Positions 45,230-52,101 of a stretch of 64,000 nt of DNA are shown in pieces. The stretch spans positions 43,307 to 107,306 of the forward strand of contig NZ_LGDD01000199.1 in NCBI RefSeq assembly GCF_001279695.1, given 5' to 3'. Within the stretch, counting starts at the first letter, position 1. The number at the start of each line of letters is the position of its first letter. Origin of the DNA: Streptomyces sp. WM6378 (GTDB lineage Bacteria; Actinomycetota; Actinomycetes; Streptomycetales; Streptomycetaceae). The position numbers and the translations under genes were made by a program. Below the pieces are notes generated by a model. That model had not been told where the DNA came from. It saw nothing but the letters and a program-made list of their open reading frames with translations, and did no database searches.

Positions 45230-45960
45230 CCCACCCAGGCGGCCGCCTCCTCGGGGGTGGCCGCCACGGTCACCCCTTCCGGCACGGGCGGCCGCCGCAC
45301 GACGACGACGGGAATGCCGGCCTCGCGGGCGGCGGTGAGCTTGGGCGAGGTGGCGGCGCCTCCGCTGTCTTTGGTGACGAGTACGTCGATCCCGTGCACC
45401 CGCAGCACTTCCCGCTCCCCGTCGAGGGTGAAGGGCCCGCGATCGAGCAGCACCTCCATGTGAGCCGGGCAAGGAGGCTCAGGCGCGTCCACGGATCGCA
45501 TCAGAAACCACAACGCGTCGAGGTGGGCGAAGGCGGCGAGCCCCATGCGTCCGGTGGTGAGGAAGACTCGGCGGCCAAGGGCGGGGAGCAGGGCCGCGGC
45601 TTCGTCGAGGGAGTCCACCGGGTGCCAGCGGTCGCCTTCGCCGGGGACCCAGCCGGGCCGGCGCAGCGCGAGCAGGGGAACATGGGCTGCGGCTGCGGCC
45701 GCCGCAGCGTTGAAACTGATCGTCCGGGCGAAAGGGTGGGTGGCGTCGATGAGCGCGTCCACCTCGTGCGTACGCAGCCACTGCGCGAGGCCCTCGACGC
45801 CGCCGAACCCGCCGATGCGGACCTCCCCGTCCGGCATCCGGGGCGCGGCGACCCGCCCCGCGAGCGAACTGGTCACGCGCAGCCCGGCGACCTCGGCGCC
45901 GTGCAGCAGCCCCGCCAGCCGACGGGCCTCGCCCGTACCCCCCAGAATCAAGACGTGCAC
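45214..45960 (-). CDS. cobK: Precorrin-6A reductase CobK
   Basis: This 248-aa protein starts VHVLILGGTGEARRLA, the NADPH-binding Rossmann start of CobK/CbiJ. It keeps EVDALIDATHPFA, GRRVFLTTGRMGLAAF and VTKDSGGAATSPKL. It reduces the corrin ring in the aerobic pathway. The GTG at 45960 is chosen as the start of the family fold; longer upstream frames are readthrough. It is alone on the minus strand between cobIJ and the divergent cbiD, 63 bases away. Confidence 0.93.
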   Translation of the reverse strand: MHVLILGGTGEARRLAGLLHGAEVAGLRVTSSLAGRVAAPRMPDGEVRIGGFGGVEGLAQWLRTHEVDALIDATHPFARTISFNAAAAAAAAHVPLLALRRPGWVPGEGDRWHPVDSLDEAAALLPALGRRVFLTTGRMGLAAFAHLDALWFLMRSVDAPEPPCPAHMEVLLDRGPFTLDGEREVLRVHGIDVLVTKDSGGAATSPKLTAAREAGIPVVVVRRPPVPEGVTVAATPEEAAAWVGQFSG

Positions 45961-46023
45961 AGGATCGGGTTCCGTTCGTGAGTGAGGCCAAGGGCGTGAG
46001 CAGGGCGGGCAGGGCCGTGGGCG

Positions 46024-47145
46024 ATGAGTGAGGCGAAGGGCGGGCGCGGCGCCCAACTCAAGCACACCGGCCTTCGCCCCGGCTGGACGACCGGTGCCTG
46101 TGCGACGGCGGCCACGACCGCCGCGTACACCGCGCTGCTGACCGGAGAGTTCCCCGACCCGGTGACGATCACGCTGCCGCGCGGCCAGACCCCGGCGTTC
46201 GCGCTGGCGGCGGAGGAGCTGGCGGCCGGGCGGGCGATGGCGGCGGTGGTGAAGGACGCGGGCGACGACCCGGACGTGACGCACGGCGCGCTGATCCGCT
46301 CGACGGTGCGGCTGCTTCCGCCGGGCTCGGGCGTGGTGTTCCGGGCGGGCGAGGGGGTGGGCACGATCACCCTGCCGGGCCTGCCGCTGCCGGTGGGCGA
46401 ACCGGCGATCAACCCGGTTCCGCGCCAGATGATGCGGGACCACGTGGCGCTGGTGGCGGGCCGGCACGGCGTGCCGGGAGACGTGGAGATCACGATCTCG
46501 GTGGACCACGGAGAGGAGATCGCCCGCTCCACGTGGAACCCGCGCCTGGGGATCCTGGGCGGCCTGTCGATCCTGGGCACCACGGGCATCGTCGTCCCTT
46601 ACTCCTGCTCGGCGTGGATCGACTCGATCCGGCGTGGGGTGGACGTGGCGAGGGCGGCGGGCCGTACGCATGTGGCGGGGTGCACGGGCTCGACGTCGGA
46701 GAAGACGGTGGTGACGGAGTACGGCCTGCCGGAGGACGCCCTCCTGGACATGGGCGACTTCGCGGGAGCGGTCCTGAAGTACGTACGCCGCCACCCGGTG
46801 GACCGCCTGACGATCTGCGGCGGCTTCGCGAAACTGTCGAAACTGGCGGCGGGCCACCTGGACCTGCACTCGGCCCGCTCCCAGGTGAACAAGCAGTTCC
46901 TGGCGGAACTGGCCCGCGAGGGCGGCGCGGCGGAGTCGCTGGCGGCGGAGGTGGCGGAGGCCAACACAGGCCTGGCGGCACTCCAGTCGTGCACGGCGGC
47001 GGGGGTCCCCCTGGGCGACCTGGTGGCGGCACGGGCCCGGGACGAAGCGCTGGGGGTGCTGCGGGGGGCGCCGGTGGTGGTGGACGTGATCTGCATCGAC
47101 CGGGCGGGGAACGTGGTGGGCCGAAGCGAGCCGGCTGGGCCGTGA
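46024..47145 (+). CDS. cbiD: Cobalt-precorrin-5B C1-methyltransferase CbiD
   Basis: This 373-aa protein has CbiD landmarks: RPGWTTGACATAATTAAYTAL near the start, PVGEPAINPVPRQMMRDHVA, and GGFAKLSKLAAGHLDLHSARSQV. It methylates C-1 and helps lose the two-carbon fragment. The rest of the set here is of the aerobic type (CobG, CobN), where CobF usually does this step. CobF is not in the window, so a mixed pathway is implied. It is monocistronic on the plus strand. Confidence 0.9.
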   Translation: MSEAKGGRGAQLKHTGLRPGWTTGACATAATTAAYTALLTGEFPDPVTITLPRGQTPAFALAAEELAAGRAMAAVVKDAGDDPDVTHGALIRSTVRLLPPGSGVVFRAGEGVGTITLPGLPLPVGEPAINPVPRQMMRDHVALVAGRHGVPGDVEITISVDHGEEIARSTWNPRLGILGGLSILGTTGIVVPYSCSAWIDSIRRGVDVARAAGRTHVAGCTGSTSEKTVVTEYGLPEDALLDMGDFAGAVLKYVRRHPVDRLTICGGFAKLSKLAAGHLDLHSARSQVNKQFLAELAREGGAAESLAAEVAEANTGLAALQSCTAAGVPLGDLVAARARDEALGVLRGAPVVVDVICIDRAGNVVGRSEPAGP

Positions 47146-47164
47146 CGTCACGCTGGACCGGCAG

Positions 47165-47460
47165 GTGCTGGGGCTCCGCCCCAGACCCCGTTCGCGCCTC
47201 AAGGGCGCTCGTCCTCAATCGCCGGACAGGCTGAAGATGCCAGTACTGGGCCGACACCAGTCCTGCGCCGGACAGGCTGAAGATGCCAGTACTGGGCCGA
47301 CACCAGTCCTGTTAGGGGCGCGGGGCTGTGACATCGTGCGGCTCCGCCGCGTGGGCGCGGCCAGCCCGCGACGGCCCGCAGCCAACCGAACCAGCCCCTC
47401 CGGCGTTTGAGGAGCGGGGGGCGGGGGGCAGCGCCCCCAGCAACCCCGGGTCAGGGGCAG
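47165..47460 (+). repeat. Dispersed GC-rich intergenic repeat, copy 5, with tandem duplication
   Basis: The 319-base gap after cbiD holds CTGGGGCTCCGCCCCAGACC and the family segment through CAATCGCCGGACAGGCTGAA. A 46-bp unit follows, repeated exactly twice (47220-47265 and 47266-47311), then the TTAGGGGCGCGGGGCTGTGA module. A GC-rich tail runs to the cobM stop. No gene was found. Confidence 0.85.
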
Positions 47461-47464
47461 CCCC

Positions 47465-48208
47465 CTAGCAGCGGTGCCGGTCGGCCGAGTACAGGTGGCT
47501 GTCCCTGAACTCGGACGCCCCCAGCACCCGCCCCACCAGAATCACAGCCGTACGCACGACACCCGCCTCCTTGACCTGCCCCGCGATGTCGGCGAGCGTC
47601 CCGCGCAGGACGAGCTCATCGGGCCGGGAGGCGAAGGCGACCACCGCCGCAGGGCAGTCCGCGCCATAGTGCGGCAGCAACTCCTCGACGACACGGTCGA
47701 CGTACCCCGTAGCCAGGTGCAGAACAAGAAGCGCCCCGCTGCGCCCCAGCGTCGCGAGGTCCTCGCCCTCCGGCATGGCCGTGGCGCGCTGGGCGATGCG
47801 GGTCAGGATGACGGTCTGGCCGACCGTGGGCACGGTGAGCTCCCGCTTGAGGGCGGCCGCGGCCGCGGCGAACGCGGGCACCCCCGGCACGACCTCGTAG
47901 GGCACCCCGGCCGCATCGAGCCGCCGCATCTGCTCGGCAACGGCGCTGAACACCGAAGGGTCGCCGGAGTGCAGCCGGGCCACGTCCTGCCCCGCCTCGT
48001 GGGCGCGTACCAACTCCCCGATGATCTCGTCCAGGTTGAGCTGCGCGGTGTCCACGAGGCGGGCGCCCTCGGGGCATTCCGCGAGGAGCTCGCGCGGGAC
48101 GAGGCTCCCCGCGTACAGGCAGACCTGGCAGGAGGCGAGCGTACGGGCGCCGCGCACCGTGATCAGGTCGGCGGCACCGGGGCCCGCGCCGATGAAGTAC
48201 ACGGTCAT
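47465..48208 (-). CDS. cobM: Precorrin-4 C11-methyltransferase CobM
   Basis: This 247-aa protein has the SAM tetrapyrrole methylase pattern VYFIGAGPGAADLITVRGA and RLHSGDPSVFSAVAEQM, and matches CobM/CbiF in length. It methylates C-11. Its ATG overlaps the cobL stop (ATGA), so cobL and cobM form one minus-strand operon. Confidence 0.93.
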   Translation of the reverse strand: MTVYFIGAGPGAADLITVRGARTLASCQVCLYAGSLVPRELLAECPEGARLVDTAQLNLDEIIGELVRAHEAGQDVARLHSGDPSVFSAVAEQMRRLDAAGVPYEVVPGVPAFAAAAAALKRELTVPTVGQTVILTRIAQRATAMPEGEDLATLGRSGALLVLHLATGYVDRVVEELLPHYGADCPAAVVAFASRPDELVLRGTLADIAGQVKEAGVVRTAVILVGRVLGASEFRDSHLYSADRHRC

Positions 48209-49482
48209 GTGACTGCTCCAGATGAGGGGTGGTTGATCGGCGAAGGATCGGACTTGGTTACGCACCACTGCGTGACGGGCATGGCCTGTCGCCACCCCGT
48301 GAACCCGCCGACCGGCACGGCGTGCGCGACCGCGAGCCGTACGAGTTCGCCGCCGTGCCGCCGGTACCACTCGGCGAGCAGCGCCTCGGACTCCAGGGTG
48401 ACGGTGTTGGCGACGAGCCGTCCGCCGGCGGGAAGCGCGTCCCAGCAGGCCGCGAGCAGCCCGGGCGCGGTGAGGCCGCCGCCGATGAACACGGCGTCGG
48501 GGGTGGGGAGTTGAGCCAGTGCGGCCGGGGCGGGGCCGGTGACGACGCGCAGCGCGGGCACGCCGAGCCGGTCGGCGTTGCGGGCGATGCGGTCGGCCCG
48601 TACCGGGTCGCGCTCGACGGTGAGGGCCCGGCAGGAGGGGTGCGTGCGCATCCACTCGACCGCGATGGAGCCGGAGCCGCCGCCGATGTCCCAGAGCAGT
48701 TCGCCGGGCGCGGGCGCGAGCGCGCCGAGGGTGGCGGCGCGGACGTGCCGCTTGGTGAGCTGCCCGTCGTGCTCGTACGCGTCGTCGGGGAGTCCCGGCA
48801 CGCCGCCGAGGCGGAGGGTGTCGGGGGCGCGGCGGCAGTCGACGGCGATGACGTTGAGGGCGTCGCCGGGCGGCAGGTCCCACCCGTCGGCGCTCCCTTC
48901 GACGCAGCCTTCGCCCTCGGACCCCAACTGTTCGAGGACTCGCATCCGGCTGGGCCCGAACCCCCGGTCGCGCAGGAGGGCTGCGACGTCGGCGGGGGTG
49001 TCGGCACCGGCGCTGAGCACGAGCAGCCGGCGCCCGTCGTGGAGGGCGGCGGCGATCCGTGCGAGCGGCCGTCCGACGACGGTGACGGCCTCGGTCTCCT
49101 CGACGGCCCAGCCGAGGCGGGCGCAGGCGTAGGAGAGGGAGGAGGGGTGCGGCAGGACGAGTGGCGGGGTTTCGAGGAGCTCGGTGAGGGTCCGCCCGAT
49201 CCCGTAGAACATGGGGTCACCGCTGGCCAGCACGGCGATGCGACGCCCGCGGTGGGCTTCGAGGAGTGCGGGGACGGCGGGGCGGAGCGGGCTGGGCCAG
49301 GGAACTCGTTCCGCGCCGCACGCGTCGGGCAGCAGCGAGAGCTGGCGCGCCCCGCCGATGACGACATCGGCACGGGTGAGCGCGTCCCGCGACCGGGGGG
49401 CGAGCCCGGCCCACCCGTCGGCCCCGATCCCGATGACGGTGACGGTGACGTCGGGGAGGGGGTTCGGAGAGTGGGGGGTCAC
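48205..49482 (-). CDS. cobL: Precorrin-6Y C5,15-methyltransferase CobL
   Basis: This 425-aa protein joins an N-terminal tetrapyrrole methylase (ITVIG-like VTVIGIGADGWAGL; ASGDPMFYGIG) with a C-terminal CbiT-type SAM domain (LLWDIGGGSGSIAVEWMR). It methylates C-5 and C-15 and decarboxylates the ring. A GTG start is used. A 92-bp piece of this gene reappears inverted just upstream at 49591-49682. Confidence 0.93.
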   Translation of the reverse strand: MTPHSPNPLPDVTVTVIGIGADGWAGLAPRSRDALTRADVVIGGARQLSLLPDACGAERVPWPSPLRPAVPALLEAHRGRRIAVLASGDPMFYGIGRTLTELLETPPLVLPHPSSLSYACARLGWAVEETEAVTVVGRPLARIAAALHDGRRLLVLSAGADTPADVAALLRDRGFGPSRMRVLEQLGSEGEGCVEGSADGWDLPPGDALNVIAVDCRRAPDTLRLGGVPGLPDDAYEHDGQLTKRHVRAATLGALAPAPGELLWDIGGGSGSIAVEWMRTHPSCRALTVERDPVRADRIARNADRLGVPALRVVTGPAPAALAQLPTPDAVFIGGGLTAPGLLAACWDALPAGGRLVANTVTLESEALLAEWYRRHGGELVRLAVAHAVPVGGFTGWRQAMPVTQWCVTKSDPSPINHPSSGAVT

Positions 49483-49590
49483 GGTGTGGGTACCTCGGTG
49501 TGAGCGCGCGGGGGACGGAGCCGCACTCTACTGTCCGGGCCGGCGGGGGGGGGACCGGGGCCCGGGCGCCCCCCCCCCCCCCCTCCTGCC

Positions 49591-49682
49591 CCTGCGCCCG
49601 CCTCGGCTGGGCCGTCGAGGAGACCGAGGCCGTCACCGTCGTCGGACGGCCGCTCGCACGGATCGCCGCCGCCCTCCACGAC
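49591..49682 (+). repeat. Inverted 92-bp copy of part of cobL, next to homopolymer runs
   Basis: Bases 49591-49682 are the exact reverse complement of 49036-49127 inside cobL, coding ARLGWAVEETEAVT in the wrong place. The preceding stretch has 9 G (49545-49553) and 15 C (49569-49583). The whole 375-base gap 49483-49857 otherwise holds only the DasR-type site at 49750. This may be a real inverted duplication, but the homopolymers suggest an assembly artefact. Confidence 0.85.
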
Positions 49683-49749
49683 CCCGGCGCCGACCACCAG
49701 CCTCCCGGCACCAACCGCTCCCGACAGGTGCCCGCACACCTCTTGCGAC

Positions 49750-49763
49750 TTGGTCCAGACCAA
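49750..49763. promoter_or_regulatory. DasR-responsive element-like site
   Basis: TTGGTCCAGACCAA is a 14-bp dyad matching the DasR consensus core TGGTCTAGACCA and the direct repeats known before Streptomyces chitinase genes. It lies 95 bases before the LPMO start. DasR represses chitin-use genes until glucosamine-6-phosphate or related sugars release it, which fits this enzyme. Recognition is by eye. Confidence 0.75.
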
Positions 49764-49857
49764 TGCCAGTCTCTCAAGTACCGCTACCAGAGGGCGACTT
49801 GGCGCGCCCGCGAACCGCCGCAGCCGCCCCGCCTCCCCACGATCAAGGAGCACTCGC

Positions 49858-50712
49858 ATGTCCGCACGGCGTACCGCAGCGTCCCTGGGTGTCCTCGGGG
49901 CGACCTCCCTGACGCTCCTCAGCCTCGCCCCGACGCCCGCCTCCGCGCACGGAGCCATGTTCAACCCGGTCAGCCGGATCGCCGCCTGTTACGCCGAGGG
50001 CCCGGAGCACCCGGTGTCGCAGGTGTGCAAGGACCTCGTCGCGGACTCGGGCACCCAGCCGCTGTACGACTGGAACGAGGTGAACATCGCCAACGCCAAC
50101 GGCCAGTCCCGTCAGCTCATCCCGGACGGCAAGCTGTGCTCGGCGAACCGGGACAAGTACCGGGCCCTTGACTGGGCCCGTACCGACTGGCCGTCCACCA
50201 GCGTCGCGGCGGGGCAGTTCGACTTCAAGTTCCGTGTCACGGCGGCCCATTCGGGCACGATGACGGTGTACATCACCAAGCAGGGCTTCGACCCGACCAA
50301 GCCGTTGAAGTGGTCCGACCTGGACGACACCCCCGTAGCCACCTACCAGACCTCCAGAACGGCGACGGACGGCTACTACGACTTCACCGGTACGCTGCCC
50401 GCCCGCACCGGCCGCCACATCATCTACAAGGTCTGGCAGCGCGACGACAGCCCGGAGGCCTTCTACAGCTGCTCGGACGTGGTGTACGGCAGCACCGCGA
50501 AGGCCGCCGCGGCGCCGTCGGAGCAGAAGATCGCCGCGGACGCACCCCGCTCCACGGTGAGCCACCACGGCCACGGCGGCGACCCGGCAACCCCGACCCC
50601 CGCCCCGTCAACGCCGTCCGGCAACTCCGTCGCCCCGCAAGCCCTGGCCGCGGTCTCCACCGCAGGCGTCGCGGCCGGCGGCTTCCTCCTCCTGCGCCGC
50701 CGCCGCGGCTGA
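49858..50712 (+). CDS. AA10 lytic polysaccharide monooxygenase, surface-anchored
   Basis: This 284-aa precursor has a signal peptide (cleaved after ASA at residue 30), leaving His31 as the mature N-terminus in HGAMFNP. With H131 (in VTAAHSG) it forms the copper histidine brace of AA10 enzymes, which oxidatively cut chitin or cellulose. The catalytic domain ends near 225. A linker rich in Pro, Thr and His leads to a C-terminal hydrophobic helix and RRRRG, a tail like a cell-wall or membrane anchor without an LPxTG motif. AAGGAG precedes ATG 49858. A DasR-type site lies upstream. Its 3' end overlaps the TRIC-like gene. Confidence 0.9.
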   Translation: MSARRTAASLGVLGATSLTLLSLAPTPASAHGAMFNPVSRIAACYAEGPEHPVSQVCKDLVADSGTQPLYDWNEVNIANANGQSRQLIPDGKLCSANRDKYRALDWARTDWPSTSVAAGQFDFKFRVTAAHSGTMTVYITKQGFDPTKPLKWSDLDDTPVATYQTSRTATDGYYDFTGTLPARTGRHIIYKVWQRDDSPEAFYSCSDVVYGSTAKAAAAPSEQKIAADAPRSTVSHHGHGGDPATPTPAPSTPSGNSVAPQALAAVSTAGVAAGGFLLLRRRRG

Positions 50713-51393
50713 CCGGAGCGCCCGTCCGGCGTGTTCGGTGCGTCCGGCATGTGCGGCAGGGCACTCGGCGCCACCGGACGCGCCTCGACGCACGCCCTGC
50801 AACCTCGGCAGGTGCAGGTCCCGGAAGACCGCCGTCAACCGCAGTGACAGGACGACCCCGGCGGCGACGACCGTCGTCGGGGTCGGGCCCGCCTCCAGCC
50901 AGTGCAGGAGCTGGTAGCAGAGCGCGCCGGCCAACGCGGCGGTCGCGTACACCTCCTCGCGGAGCAGCAGCGGCGGGAACTGGCCGCACAGTACGTCGCG
51001 TACGACCTCGCCCGTGACGCCGGTCAGCACGGCGAGGATCACCACCGCGGCCGGGGTGACCCCGGCGTCCACCGCGGCGTGGGCGCCCATCACCGTGACC
51101 ACGGCGAGGCCGACCGCGTCCACCACCATCAGGGAACGCTGCGGCAGCTCCCAGCGCCGCAGGTACAGCATCGTGGAGACGGCCGTGCAGGCGATGACGG
51201 TCAGCAGGACCCAGTCGTGCGTCCAGTACAGCGGGTGACGGTCGAGGATCAGGTCGCGCAGGGTGCCGCCGGACACCGACGCGGCGAAGGCCAGGACCAG
51301 ACCGCCGAAGGGGTCCATGTTCGCCCGGTTCGCGGCCAGGACACCGCTGGCCGCGAACGCGGCGACACCGATCAGGTACAGCACGTGCAGCAT
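50608..51393 (-). CDS. TRIC/YadS-like membrane channel
   Basis: This protein of about 261 residues has the duplicated three-helix pattern of bacterial TRIC (UPF0126) channels: IGVAAFAASGVLAANRANMDPFGGLVLAFAASVSGGTLRDLILDRHP, then the second half with GVTGEVVRDVLCGQFPPLLLREEVYAT. Known members end near LHLPRL, about 195 residues. Here the frame runs on another 69 residues through the 3' end of the LPMO gene, giving a 105-base tail-to-tail overlap. GGGGGTG precedes ATG 51393. It probably conducts cations. Confidence 0.8.
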   Translation of the reverse strand: MLHVLYLIGVAAFAASGVLAANRANMDPFGGLVLAFAASVSGGTLRDLILDRHPLYWTHDWVLLTVIACTAVSTMLYLRRWELPQRSLMVVDAVGLAVVTVMGAHAAVDAGVTPAAVVILAVLTGVTGEVVRDVLCGQFPPLLLREEVYATAALAGALCYQLLHWLEAGPTPTTVVAAGVVLSLRLTAVFRDLHLPRLQGVRRGASGGAECPAAHAGRTEHAGRALRSAAAAAQEEEAAGRDACGGDRGQGLRGDGVAGRR

Positions 51394-51463
51394 GAGGACA
51401 CCCCCGGGGTGGAGCAGAGGAAGCGGAAGAAGAAGCAGAAGAAGCGCCGAAGACGGCGGAAGG

Positions 51464-51700
51464 TCAGCGCGGGCGGCGGCGGGCGTACAGCAGGCCGCCG
51501 GCCGAGGCGACGGCCGCGATCGAGACGGCGACGACGTCGAGCGCCGGGTCGGCCTGCTCGGCCGCGCGGGACACGGGATGGGGCTGCTCGACGGGCGCGG
51601 CCGCGAGCGCCGGTCCGGTACACAGGGCCGGAACGGCGAGGGCTCCCGCCACCGCGACTCCCACCGCGGCCCCCACCGCGGTACGACGGGAGAATTGCAT
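51464..51700 (-). CDS. Small secreted or membrane protein, 78 aa
   Basis: A signal peptide (SRRTAVGAAVGVAVAGALAVPALC, cleaved near ALAAA) is followed by a short acidic part and a C-terminal hydrophobic stretch (VVAVSIAAVASAGGLLY) ending ARRRPR. This sandwich resembles small cell-surface proteins held by a C-terminal anchor. No ribosome site is strong. It lies 70 bases before the TRIC-like gene on the same strand and may be co-transcribed. Unknown function. Confidence 0.5.
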   Translation of the reverse strand: MQFSRRTAVGAAVGVAVAGALAVPALCTGPALAAAPVEQPHPVSRAAEQADPALDVVAVSIAAVASAGGLLYARRRPR

Positions 51701-51763
51701 TCCACGATCGTGCCGGGCCGCGCGGGCGCCTCGGATCGCCCATAGAGCCGGACCCCGGTCCGC

Positions 51764-51801
51764 CGAAAGTACGAGCCCCGCACCCGGAACCAGTACTTTC
51801 G
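51764..51801. promoter_or_regulatory. Inverted repeat upstream of mgtA
   Basis: CGAAAGTAC (51764-51772) and GTACTTTCG (51793-51801) are perfect 9-bp complements spaced by 20 bases in the 401-base gap before mgtA. A further dyad CCGTCATGACGG is at 51850-51861. Either may bind a regulator or shape the promoter. No known Mg-sensing riboswitch pattern was recognised. Confidence 0.45.
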
Positions 51802-51941
51802 CGTCCGCGCAAGTATGTTACTTTCATATCGACGCAAATACCCGCACGGCCGTCATGACGGTAGCCGTCATCACCGTGCCCACACCGCACGGTCGCCGTC
51901 TTCTCGGCGCCGCCGTGCCCGCAGCGAGGAGGTGTTCGGGA

Positions 51942-51986
51942 ATGAGTCCCGACCGAAGTCCTCGCCGCGCCCTGCCCGTCGGCTGA
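51942..51986 (+). CDS. Leader ORF (14 codons) upstream of mgtA
   Basis: A short ORF, MSPDRSPRRALPVG, has a good ribosome site (GAGGAGG, 9 bases upstream). It is rich in Pro (three), Arg (three) and an Asp. It recalls the MgtL leader of enteric mgtA, in which Pro-rich and charged codons let the ribosome sense Mg2+ or proline. The mgtA start is 115 bases downstream, with a hairpin between. Its role as attenuator is inference. Confidence 0.5.
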   Translation: MSPDRSPRRALPVG

Positions 51987-52012
51987 CCCGACCGGCCCCT
52001 CTCCCTCTCGCG

Positions 52013-52040
52013 GCGTGCGCCCTTCGCGCACGCCTTTCCC
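52013..52040 (+). terminator. Possible attenuator hairpin upstream of mgtA
   Basis: An 8-bp GC stem (52013-52020 with 52026-52033, loop CCTTC) is followed by CTTTCCC. It lies 26 bases after the 14-codon leader ORF and 62 bases before mgtA, where a conditional terminator would be expected. The U tract is weak. Confidence 0.5.
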
Positions 52041-52101
52041 ATGTCCGCGTGCCCGCATGTCGCGGGGGCGCCACCTCTGACGACCCCAGGGAGGTCTCGT
52101 C

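Noticed and set aside
51701..51941. Possible M-box (ykoK) magnesium riboswitch before mgtA
   Set aside because: The conserved M-box sequence blocks were not found; the leader ORF with hairpin is the better-supported control element.
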